A program made the translations under genes and the position numbers. DNA of 64,000 nt from Paulinella micropora. Lineage: Eukaryota > Cercozoa > Imbricatea > Euglyphida > Paulinellidae. Location: NCBI GenBank assembly GCA_019918135.1, contig WBZZ01006702.1, positions 166,315-230,314 on the forward strand, given 5' to 3'. Shown here piece after piece: positions 11,701 to 20,998 of the stretch (position 1 is its first letter; each line of letters starts with the position of its first letter). The notes under the pieces were generated by a model. The model was not told the origin of the DNA. It saw only the letters and a program-made list of their open reading frames with translations, and searched no databases.

Positions 11701-14700
11701 CGTTGGACCACTCATTGGTCAGCGCCCAGCTGGCGTTCGGGACGTACACCAGTTGCTTGCCGCTGAACACAAACGGCGGGTCCCGCGCGCAGGCCTCGGG
11801 GCTCAGTTGCAGCTGGACGCTAAAGCCCGCGTCGAAGACTGCCTCGGTCACCGGCTCGGCACAGAACTTGTCTGACGGCCGAAACAGGTGGAAGGGCGTG
11901 ACGCAGCTGTAGGCGTCCTGGTTGTCGGGCAACACGCAGGCCTGGCCGCCCATACACGCGGTCACGTTCTGGCACGCGCCGGTGTTGTTGAGCCGGAAGC
12001 CGAACAACCTGACCCCGGAGTTGGCAGCTGAGGCTCGCAATTCTAGGTAGAGCTTGTTGAAGGTGACGTCGTTCCTGGCGGGTGTGTGTCTTGGTAGTGG
12101 TTGAGTGACCAGGCTAGTGACTGAGGTGAAGCTCGACAACGCGGCCTCCGAGATGACCTGCGGGGCGCCGGCGTCTAGCGCGATTGACACCACTAGGGTA
12201 CCGCCAGGGTAGCGTCCCTCATCCCGGTTACTTGCGGGTCATACGCTAGTCCCTTCTTGATCACTGGGTTACGCGGGAACGTGTGCACTATTCGGACCCA
12301 ATCAGTGCCCGCGCTGGCTGCGTACAGGCGTGTGTATCTACCCCAGGTGGCGTCCGTCCCCCCGGCTCCTACTGAGCTAGAACCGACTGACGCACTAAGG
12401 TTCCAGTAATCGCCGAAGCTGAATTCGGGCAGGACGTAGTCGCGCGCACAGCCGCTCCCGGTGTATGGCGGGAATGACTGCGGCCAGCAGTTGCAGGTGT
12501 AGCTGCCGTAGGTATTGGTGCAGTCCCCCCACCGGCACAACCCTAGCGCACACTCGTCTATGTCAGGCGACGAGGAAGCAGACGGCGTCACGGATCTCGT
12601 CACAGAGATCGTGGGCGTCACGGAGCTCGTCACAGAGATCGTGGGCGTCACGGATCTCGTCGCGGACGGCGTCGGCGAAACTGGGATCCACACCGGCACG
12701 TTCAGCGTGACTCTCATGTCGCCCAAAAGCACGTTCCTGTCACAGTTGGCACCGGGGGAGTTGTAAGTCAGGTAGTTCCTGATCACGACGAAGCGGTACG
12801 CATTATAATCCTGGGTTAGGGTCAGGCTCGCGGTTTTGGTCTGGCCCGCGGACCAGCCGCTCCAAGTGCCGCTCGTGCCTAGGTAGCTCCAGCTCGTACC
12901 CCGGTCCGTAGAGCCTAGCACCGCCAACTCCGACACGGCGCCGGACCTGCTACAAAGTGTAGGGCAGCCATTGACAGGGTTTTGGTAGGTAAGGCCCGAC
13001 GTGCTGATCACGGCCACTGACAAAAGCTTGGCGTAGCTGCCTAGCGACTGGTTTACTTGCACGTATTCACCTGCATAGTTAGTACCGCCCGCCACGGTCA
13101 CGGGGGAAGTCGCGGTGTTGGTACAAATGTTGCTGCTGATGGTTGTACCGTAAGTACCGCTGGCTCCCGACGACTCCCAGGAACTTTTGGCATTATTGTC
13201 CGTAGCAGAGTTGGCACTGCTTGCGCTGCCGCTGCTGACGGTCACAACCCAGCCATACAGGTCGCCGGTTGACGTAAGCGTGCATGTGCCCGCCTGGAAA
13301 TAGCCGGCATTGCACGTGCAAGTGTAGCTGCCGTAGGTATTGGTGCAGACCCCGTTTATTCCGCAGCCACCGTTGTCAGGGCGGGCGCACTCATTGATGT
13401 CGGGCGACGCGGAGAGCGACACTGACGGCGACACTGACAGCGTCACGGACATCGTGGGCGTCCTGGACGCCGTGGCGGAAGCAGTTACAGAAGCCGTGGC
13501 GGTCGGCGAGGGGCTGCTGCTGAGCGACACCGTCGGGGTCAACGACACTGACGCGGTCACCGACACAGTGGGCGACCCGGACGCAGTGGCGGAGGCGGTT
13601 GCAGAAGCAGTGACGGAGGCGGTTGCAGAAGTCGTGGCAGAGGCAGTTGGTGTCACTGTCAGGGTAGGCGTGATGGACACCGTGGCGGTCAGCGAGGGGC
13701 TACTGCTGAGCGAGGAGCCGATGCTCAGCGACGCCGTCGGGGTCGACGACACTGACGCGGTCACCGACATCGTGGGCGAACCGGTAGGCGACGCAGTCAC
13801 CGACACGGCCGGTGACTCGGAAACACTCGGGGTGGCCGTGACGCTCGCGCTAGTCGACCCGGACCGAGTGACTTGCGGCGAGTGCATGGGTGTGAGCGTA
13901 GACGTGTGCGTGGGCGTCTTGGTGGATTCAAAACTATTGCAGGACGCTTCTTGTTCCATCAGGGAGACCTCCAGGTGGCCCAGCGCCGCTCGCGTCGTGC
14001 AGCCCGCGCCTGCGGCAGCGCGCTGGTAGGCAGTGGGGAAAATAAAGCGAAAACGACTATAGAAAGCACTACCTATTACCGCGTCGATCCCAGGGCCGGC
14101 GGTGATGTTCCACCCCTGCGAGAGGTCAGGCGCGGAGGCAGCTTTGTACACGGTACTCCAACTCTGGCCCCCGTCGCCGGAACCTACTACGTGGATTTCA
14201 GACAGCCCAGCAAGCATCACGTCGTCGTCGGTGCCCCCCGGCTGGAACGGGTACAGACCTAGGCTGCGCAGCCCCACGCGCCGAGCTTGAGGGTCCGAGC
14301 CCGTAAGTTCCAGGTATTCGCCGGGCACTCCACTTGCGCGGGAATCAACGCGCGGCGTAGTGGCAGTCATCGCCGCGTCGGCAGTGGCGTTCTTGACGCA
14401 GGAAGCAGCAAGTTGCCAGCTCCCGGACTTTACTCCAAGCAGCCCGGCGCCGAACTGCTCTCTCTGTACTAGCGTGTAACGGGCCCGCCCCCAAAAATAG
14501 CCCGGCCGGCACAAGATCTGGCTGAGGTTGCCACTCAGTTTAGCTATCCTCTCCATCCAACCCTCGGTCTTCGCCCGCGAAAGATTAAATCCTGACCAGC
14601 TGCTAAGCAGGTTGGCGTCCAAGGTGTCTATGCCCGCAAACAGATAACTGACATCCGTCGCCTGTGACATGTCCCACGGGAGGCTGCCCGTAATTCGCAG

Positions 14701-15510
14701 CTTGGAGGCGTTCAGAAAGCTCCCACTAAAGTTGCGCGCCGAGGACAGGTTCAGCTTGTTCAGCCCGGGAATCTCATCGGCCCCACTGCCCGCGAAGGCC
14801 AGCGCCAGGCTCGTCACGCGCGAAGCTTCCCAGCTACGTACGTCTGGAACCAAACGAGGCGACCAGGCCAGCATGCCCGTCAGGTCCTCGGCGTCGCGGA
14901 CGCGCAGCCCACTCAGGTCGAGGCGCAGCTCGGGGAGCTCCGCGAACGAGTAGCTCCAGTTGCGCACCAGCTCCGCGTCCTGCAGCCGTGACAAGGCAGG
15001 TAGCTCCAGCAACTCCTGTGCCCGGTAGAAGTGCTGTCCGCCAGTACGCGCCAGTCGCAGGCCTCCCCACTGTACTATGCGCTCCACCATCATCCCCGTG
15101 GGGTTTCGCTCCCGCCACGCGGGCGTCATCGCCAAGTCGGGCACCACGCCAGTGACAACTACCTCGTACGTGCCCGGGGCTGGGTACGTGTGTTCGCACT
15201 TCCTGCCCGCGCTCAGGTCGGGGCAGGTGCTTTGCGTTTTGTCCCCCCAGTCCACCTTGTACAACGGCTGCTGTTCCTGCTCTTGCAGCCGGCGTGCCCG
15301 TGCGCGCGTGCGCGAAGCAGTAGCAAGCCCCGCAGGCATCTCAAAGCGCAAGCCTCCCCGGATGTCTAACTGGCTTACGGTAAAAATAAGCGGCTCCGCG
15401 GATTTCCAGCTGCACCAAGGGGGCCGGGGAGGGAGCGCGTGGCCTGCATCCAGCGCCCGACACAGCCACAACCCTAGTAGAAATAAGCTACGAGTGGCAG
15501 CCCTTGACAT
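8717..15510 (-). CDS. Mosaic surface glycoprotein, copy A (full length, about 2,260 codons)
   Basis: The most complete of the three copies. From the ATG at 15510: signal peptide (about residues 1-26), PKD-like domain (YKVDWGDKTQS, about 85-135), BspA/DUF285-like leucine-rich repeats (about 170-330), discoidin-like domain (GVPGEYLEL...SEIHVVGS, about 395-510), Ser/Thr-rich linker of TPSxSVT repeats, calcium-binding EGF (DINECARPDNGGCG), a second discoidin-like domain, another linker and EGF (DIDECALGLCRWGDC). After a frame change near 12200 the C-terminal half (12193-8717) contains a repeated module with motifs such as LSPEAC, W(T)NxW and DNxLSVYG, alternating with further discoidin-like segments. 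Further frame changes lie near 11380, 10850 and 9250. No membrane anchor recognised. EGF and discoidin-like modules suggest ligand or glycan binding; role in attachment is inferred. Confidence 0.7.
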
Positions 15511-16066
15511 TGTCTCCAGCTACCTCCTGCAGATGCCACCGTTTTTGCCAGAAGCTGGAATCTGGTTCCTGTTGTTTTTTTGTAGTCTTTGATGTGTTTT
15601 TTTTCCGTCTCCCTTACTTTTAATCTCTTGAGGGAGGGGGAGGGGGGGGCGGGGAGGGGGGACAGCAAAAAAGGGGAGAGGGGGGGGGGGGAGGGAAGAT
15701 GAAGAGAAAAAAAATGGGATGGAGGGGGGGGGGGGGAAGAAGAAGCATTGTGAATCCCAAAAAGTTTACAAGACCCGCGGAGCTTTTCTCGCGTGTGAAC
15801 ATTTTTATTTGACAAGACCCCGGAAGCTTTTCCAAGGACTTCTTGTTATGCTCATTCTCGCGGTTCAGCTGTGGTTGATCTCCTTGGTCTTGGTACAAAA
15901 CAGTCACGACGGCGGCCACGTCGTTTTCCTGTGGCCAATTATCCATCTGGAGCTTTTCTGCTATGACTCCTTTGTTCAACACCAGCACAACTAGCCTGCC
16001 CCTGCTTGCTTTACATTTCTGCCGTGCTTGCTGAAATCGTGCCTTAGCTAATTTTGAATGAAAGCG
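15511..16066. other. Intergenic region with G-rich tract; possible short minus-strand ORF
   Basis: A G/C homopolymer tract spans 15635-15745. A minus-strand open frame from an ATG at 15946 (starting MDNWPQENDVAAVV) runs into the tract; it looks protein-like for about 65 codons but has no recognisable family, so I do not call it as a gene. Confidence 0.4.
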
Positions 16067-16375
16067 CTATGCGGATAAATGAATCACATACAACATCACT
16101 ACAGAACCAACAGCTGTTAGCGCGCCGACAACGGAGTCCACTACAGGTGCAAAGTTTTGCAAGCGATCACTGTTCCATTCGACCACCACACAGTGGGTTG
16201 CGTCCTGCTTGACCACTGCTCGGGAGGAGGTTGCGCCCTGCTTGTTATCTCCTGGTCCCATTATTCTTTTTGCTTTTTGTAACAACTCCTGGCAGTCAGG
16301 AGAAGTGGTGGTGGCATGCTTCTGGATCAATTTGTACAATTGTTGTGCCCGCTTACAATTGCTGGCTTCCTGCAT
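16067..16375 (-). CDS. Small putative tail-anchored membrane protein
   Basis: About 102 residues from the ATG at 16375. The N-terminal part is hydrophilic and probably helical; the last 25 residues form one hydrophobic segment (VVGALTAVGSVVMLYVIHLS), as expected for a tail-anchored membrane protein. The frame is open upstream to a TTG at 16390 but the ATG fits better. It sits in a run of small minus-strand frames (16687-16067). I do not recognise the family; the call rests on amino-acid composition and the C-terminal hydrophobic segment. Confidence 0.45.
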   Translation of the reverse strand: MQEASNCKRAQQLYKLIQKHATTTSPDCQELLQKAKRIMGPGDNKQGATSSRAVVKQDATHCVVVEWNSDRLQNFAPVVDSVVGALTAVGSVVMLYVIHLSA

Positions 16376-16429
16376 GTTGTCTACAACCAAAAGAGAAGAA
16401 TTTAAGAGAAGTACAAGCTTGTTGCTTTT

Positions 16430-16687
16430 TTATTTGTTACGTAAGATTTTCCCCCTTTGTCGCCTGCCTCTCTGGGGGGCGTCACATCCCCCCCCCACCG
16501 CTCCTTTCCACCGGGAAAACATTTCATTTATTTTTTCCCGATTAAATTCCTTGTTCAACACAACTTTGTTCTCACTTTTCTCATCTTTTTCAGATTTACG
16601 GCTCGTACTTGTGCCTTTGACTTGCCCCTTGGTTGTACCACTCGACCGCTGTGCACTGGCTTTTCTCCACTCCCCATCCTTTGGCAT
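16430..16687 (-). CDS. Small basic, hydrophilic hypothetical protein
   Basis: About 85 residues from the ATG at 16687, rich in Lys, Arg, Ser and Glu (MPKDGEWRKASAQRS at the start, RGRRQRGKI near the end). No domain or membrane segment is visible. It lies 55 bases upstream of the tail-anchored candidate on the same strand. A disordered nucleic-acid-binding peptide is possible, but chance coding cannot be excluded. Confidence 0.35.
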   Translation of the reverse strand: MPKDGEWRKASAQRSSGTTKGQVKGTSTSRKSEKDEKSENKVVLNKEFNREKINEMFSRWKGAVGGGCDAPQRGRRQRGKILRNK

Positions 16688-16756
16688 AGCAATCCGCCAA
16701 AAAGGATCATCTTATCAAGCTTCTAATAAAAATTTTCCTTGTACTTTTTTTGGAGC

Positions 16757-17090
16757 TTTTCCCCGGAAATACGCACACACATATTTGGCAACAAATTTTA
16801 CACAAGAAAAAGAAGAGAGCAAAAAAAAATCCCGTCCGCACAAATCTTGGGCGGGGGAGAAGGGGGGAGGGGAGAGGGAGGGAAAGATGGGGGGGGGGGG
16901 CGCCCCCCTCCCTCTCCTCCCTCTTCCCTGCCCCCTCCCTCTCCCCCGCCCCATCCCTCCCCGCTTGAAACCAGAGCTAATGAAAAAAAAGAAATTTTCA
17001 TTGGAGGATCACAATTCTGGCGCGCTTTTCTTTCCGGGAAAATACATGTTATTGATTGAAGAAGTTTAGGACCGGGCCGGCCATGCATTT
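16757..17090 (+). repeat. Dispersed intergenic repeat, copy 1
   Basis: This segment resembles 20345-20790 in the same orientation. Both begin with a GGAAATACGCAC-type sequence, share a CGTCCGC-CAAAT block, then a variable G-rich and C-rich core, then a near-identical end whose core (16991-17029, starting GAAATTTTCATTGGAGGATC) is repeated without change, followed by TTATTGATTGA and GGACCGGGCCGGC. A short open frame (16980-17069, about 29 residues, MKKKKFSLEDHNSGALFFP) lies in the conserved end and is also open in copy 2. It may be a mobile or regulatory repeat, or hold a tiny gene. Confidence 0.75.
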
Positions 17091-17268
17091 CAAGCGCTAG
17101 ATTTCAAATCCCGTGCGACTTTCCGACCTTGAGGGGCTGCTGCCCCGCTTGGAGTCGACCACCCAGCGCAAACCTTGGGGGGGGGGGGGGGGTGAGGGAG
17201 GGAAATAGCTAGAGCGTTGCCGGTGCTGACAGGGCCTGGCTCGTGATGAGCGACTGTCTCGTTTCGTT

Positions 17269-19198
17269 CTAGAGCCTAGCTATCTCAGCTCCGGTAGACC
17301 AGATCTGCGCCCAGGCCTGGTCCTGCTCAACCCCGACCCCGCGAGCGTAGCACGCAGCTAGCCTTTCCCGTGCCTTCGGGTTTCCTTGCTCCGCGGCCTG
17401 TCTATACCAGTGCACGGCTTCGTGGTGGTTCTGCTTCGCGCCTCGGCCCTCGGCCAGACAGATGCCCAGGGCCAGTGCCGCGTGCTCGTCAAGCTGTCCG
17501 GCGGCTTCCGTGTACAACTCGACTGCTCGAGCCTCGTCTTTAGCCACGCCCGTGCCCGATTCGTAGCAGAAGCCAAGCCGGCGCTGAGCCTCTGCGTCGC
17601 CCATCTCAGCGCCGCGAGTATACCACTCAGCCGCTCGTGCCTTATCTCTCCCCACGCCCGCGCCTGATTCGTAGCATAAGCCCAGCTCGCGCTGGGCCCG
17701 GGCGTCGCCCTGCTCTGCTGCACGCGTAAGCCATTGAACCGCCAGGGCCCTGTCCCTAGCCACTCCCGTGCCATGCTTGTAGCATAAGCCGAGCTCGTAC
17801 TGAGCCTTTGCGTCGCCCTGCTCGGCTGCTCGCCTATACCACCGGGCCGCCCGTGCCTCATCTTTAGCCACACCCGTACCAAGGCTATAGCAGTTAGCGA
17901 GAAAGTACTGGGCCACGGCGTCGCTTTGCTCGGCTGCTCGGGTGTACCACTCGGCCGCCTGAGCGTCGTCCTGCTTCACTCCTTGCCCTTGAGCATAACA
18001 GACGCCCAGGTTGTACTGCGCGGCTGCGCAGCCTTGCTCCGCCGCGCGGCTGTACCACTCAACCGCCTGGCACTGGTCTTGGCTGACTCCTTGTCCTTGA
18101 TCGTAACAGATTCCCAAGTTATACTGTGCAGTTGCGTGTCCTTGCTCCGCCGCACGCGAGTACCATTTGACAGCCTGAGCGTAGTCCTGTTTCACTCCCT
18201 TGCCAAAACTGTAATCATTTCCCAAATCAAACTGCGCTTCTACGTGCCCTTGCTCGGCCGCTTTGGTGCACCATTCAGCTGCCTTGACTTCGTCTTTGTC
18301 TACGCCTTTGCCAACTTTGTAACGTTGGGCGAGCTCGTACTGCGCGACCGCTTCCCCTTTCTCGGCCGCGCGGCGGTACCCCTCAACCTCTGCCTGGGTT
18401 CGGGGGGGGTCTTGTGCCCGGCCCCGGTGCGAGGCTGCCCAGGCGCTCGGCGGGAGGATTTGTCCCTCCCCGGCCCGTCGCTCCACCCCCACCGGCACTC
18501 ACAAGCGAGAGCGGGCCGAAAACGTCCGGCAATTCATCGAATTCAAAGTCGTCTCGGGCTGCGTCGCCTGCCTCCCCCCCAGAGTCTGCATAGAATGCAA
18601 AGCCTTCCGGCTCCCGAGCTTCTTTGGTCGAAGCGGGGGTTCTAACGTCCACGCAGCTGGACGGCTGCGGCTCGGCTGCAAGGTCTAGCTTAAAATCGTA
18701 CGCCTGAGCTCCTTCGTCCCCCCAATCTCCCAGTGAAAAGCCCCCTGCGAAATCGTCCGTGCTGAAAGCAGCGCCAAATTCTCCCCACTCGGGCGGGTCT
18801 GTCACAAGGGGCTGAGGCTTGGCGGCCGGCTCGCGGAGCTCGTGCAAAATGTCGCGCAGTAGGAACGCCAGGTCAGGCTCTAGTGCTGAGCTGGACACCA
18901 GGTACTTGAGCTCGTCTTCTGTGAGGCGCAGCAAACCCGCCCTGTCGCGGTATTGCACGGTGCGGAGCACTGTGCCCAGCGCAGGCTCCGGCACGCCGCG
19001 CGCCGCAAGCTTTTCACGCAGCCAGCCCTGGACGTCCGCCCCCACGGGCCCCGGCGGGGGGGGTTCTCTGTGCCGGGCGGGGGCTGCCACGGGGGGCGGC
19101 GCGGGGCTCGCGACCTGGGCCCGCTCCGGCTCGGCCCGTGCTGCCCACGTGGCCAACAAGCTCCGAAAGCCGGGCGAGGAGCCCGACTTGGCTGCCAT
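17269..19198 (-). CDS. SAM-like domain plus Sel1-repeat protein (one frame change)
   Basis: From the ATG at 19198 the first part contains a sterile-alpha-motif-like helical domain at about residues 45-120 (VQGWLREKL...LLRLTEDELKYL), then an acidic, disordered stretch. After a frame change in the C runs near 18485 the product continues as ten Sel1-type repeats of about 36 residues each, with the AAEQGxxxAQYxLGxCYxxGxGV pattern, ending at 17269. Sel1 repeats form alpha-solenoids that scaffold protein interactions; they are frequent in bacteria and in large protist viruses. Role here is inferred as host-protein or complex scaffolding. If the frame change is real, it is two overlapping genes rather than one. 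Confidence 0.75.
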
Positions 19199-19625
19199 GG
19201 CAGTCTCTCTTTGTTTTCTTGCTTCTTTTCTCTTCTCTGCGCCTGAGTGCAAAGAAGAGAGAGAAGACAAGGAGGAAAGGGGTGTGGAAGAGAGAGAGAG
19301 AAAGAGACGCACACACACACAAGAGGGGGGCGGGGGGGAGGGAAAGGGAAAGGGGAAAAGGGGGGGGGAAGGGAGGGAAGAAGGAGATGGAGGGAGAAGA
19401 GGGGGGGAGGAGGGGGGGCGGGGCACAAACCCCCCCCCCCTTGCACTACCCCTGCTTTTCTTTTTCTTGTCTGCTCGTGGTTCCCCACAGACTCGGAGAA
19501 AAAAAAGCCACACAGACAAGCAGCAGTAAAATGCAGAGAGGCGGGGAAGCCCTCACCTTTCCCTAGTCCTCTTCCCTCCCCAGACCCACTCTTTTCTTTC
19601 CTTTGTTTGCATTTCTTTGAATGAC
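19199..19625. other. Divergent intergenic region with G-rich tract
   Basis: Lies between two divergently transcribed genes and should hold both promoters. It contains a purine-rich tract with G runs (19325-19430) and a T/C-rich stretch upstream of the Sel1 gene start. No gene supported. Confidence 0.5.
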
Positions 19626-20347
19626 ATGCCAACAGCGCCTGCCGCCGAATCCAGTGCGGTTCGCCTTTTCAAGAGCAAGTTCGGAGGAGAGGACACGGGG
19701 TCGTTCTGCCCACAGGCGCGAGTTTGCGCCTGCAAGCAGGAGGCCGACTGAGCCTGCTCTCCCCTCCATCTGCACAGGAGTGTCTCCCGCCTGCAAACGC
19801 TGTTTTACTTTGTTTGAGCGCGCAACGCTCGCCGAGGCTGAGCCATGGGCAGACGACGGGTACTTTAGGCTGTGCCTTCAACACGCGCGCAAGTTAAAAA
19901 AGAAGCGTAAGCGCCGCGCGCGTCGCCGCCAGAAAAAGCGAAAGCGTGAGAATGCGCAGCGTCTTCGACCCCACAAGAAAAGGCGGCTTAGATCAGCGAG
20001 TGACACAAAGACCAGGGAGCATGCCCCCCCACGCCCCTCCTCCCCAGCCCGCATCGTCGGCGAGAGGCATGCCTCCCATTTTCAGTCCGCTCCAGCGGAC
20101 TGGGCGGGAGACTAATTTCAAAGCAAAAAAAGAGAAGCTGCAACAAGCCGCCGCGGAACTGCCGGCCCGGCGCTCGGTGCTGCCTGCACAGGGGCAAGTC
20201 TTAGACCACCAGCAAGGCGGGCGACAGAACCAATTGAAAGCAGGCACAGGCGGCGCTCTTTTTAGCAGAGCTAGTAAGAGCCCGCAAGATTGGACACACT
20301 GGAAAATGCATGCTTGCATTGTTGGCAGAACAGCGCGACTGTTGTGA
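19626..20347 (+). pseudogene. Truncated inverted relative of the zinc-finger/nuclease gene N-terminus
   Basis: From the ATG at 19626 the translation begins MPTAPAAESSAVRLFKSKFG and, after frame changes around 19750, continues with a Cys/His-containing segment (ACKRCFTLFERATLAEAEP, then CLQHARKLKKKR). This matches the N-terminal part of the minus-strand gene at 20999-22526 (AAESSAARTFKGK; ACERCFTLLGCATLAEAEP; CPQHARKLKKKR). A very basic stretch follows, but the three C2H2 fingers and nuclease-like domain of the relative are absent. The two copies face each other as an inverted, partial duplication. It may be a decayed copy or a working short Cys/His protein. Confidence 0.6.
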
Positions 20348-20790
20348 GTGGTGGGGAAATACGCACGCACGTACACATTGCAACAAATTTCATGCGAGAA
20401 AACAGGAGAGAATAAAAATCACGTCCGCGCAAATCCAATGCGAGGGGGCAGAAGGGGAGAGGGAGGGAGAAGGGGAAAGGGAGGGGGAAGGGAGGGAGAA
20501 GGAGAAAGGGAGAAGGGAGGGGTGGGGCGGGGCACACGCTCCCTCCCCTCCCCCCCCCCCTCCCCCGCTCCTCCTCCTTTTCCCCGCCCCCCTCCCTCTC
20601 CCCCGCCCCCCTCCCTCTCCCCCGCCCCCCTTCCTCTCCCCCGCCCAATCCCTCCCCGCTCGAAATCAAGGGCGAATGGAAAAAAAGAAATTTTCATTGG
20701 AGGATCACAATTCTGGCGCGCTTTTTTTCCCTTGGAAAATACACATTATTGATTGATGCATTTTAGGACCGGGCCGGCGCGTCCATTTAT
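20345..20790 (+). repeat. Dispersed intergenic repeat, copy 2
   Basis: Second copy of the repeat at 16757-17090, same orientation, with a longer G-rich/C-rich core (20440-20660). The conserved end carries the identical block at 20687-20725 and the GGACCGGGCCGGC terminus. The matching mini-ORF is 20676-20756 (MEKKKFSLEDHNSGALFFP). It overlaps the end of the truncated gene copy by a few bases and lies upstream of the AT-rich 3' region of the zinc-finger gene. Confidence 0.75.
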
Positions 20791-20998
20791 CGCAAAATTT
20801 TGCGGGTTCTGCCATGGGGCCCACTACCCCTCCCCGCCCTCCAACCCCTCCTCACACCACGCACGAACAAGGCTTGGGGATAAACATAGTCGGTGCTAAG
20901 TTTAGAGGACTTTGTCGAGCTTTTAATAAAAAAACTTTTTCTTTTTAGTTTTTCCTTTTCTTAGTCTTCTTTTTTTCTTTTTGAAACAGAATTCTTTT

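Noticed and set aside
13340-14029. Long plus-strand frame rich in Val, Asp and Thr
   Set aside because: It is the antisense shadow of the Ser/Thr-rich linker of glycoprotein copy A; its composition follows directly from the TPSxSVT codons.
17269-18498. Bacterial origin suggested by Sel1 repeats and BspA-like LRRs
   Set aside because: Both families also occur in protist viruses and eukaryotes; the RPB1, RPB5, F-box and EGF modules and lack of bacterial gene signals point to a eukaryotic virus.
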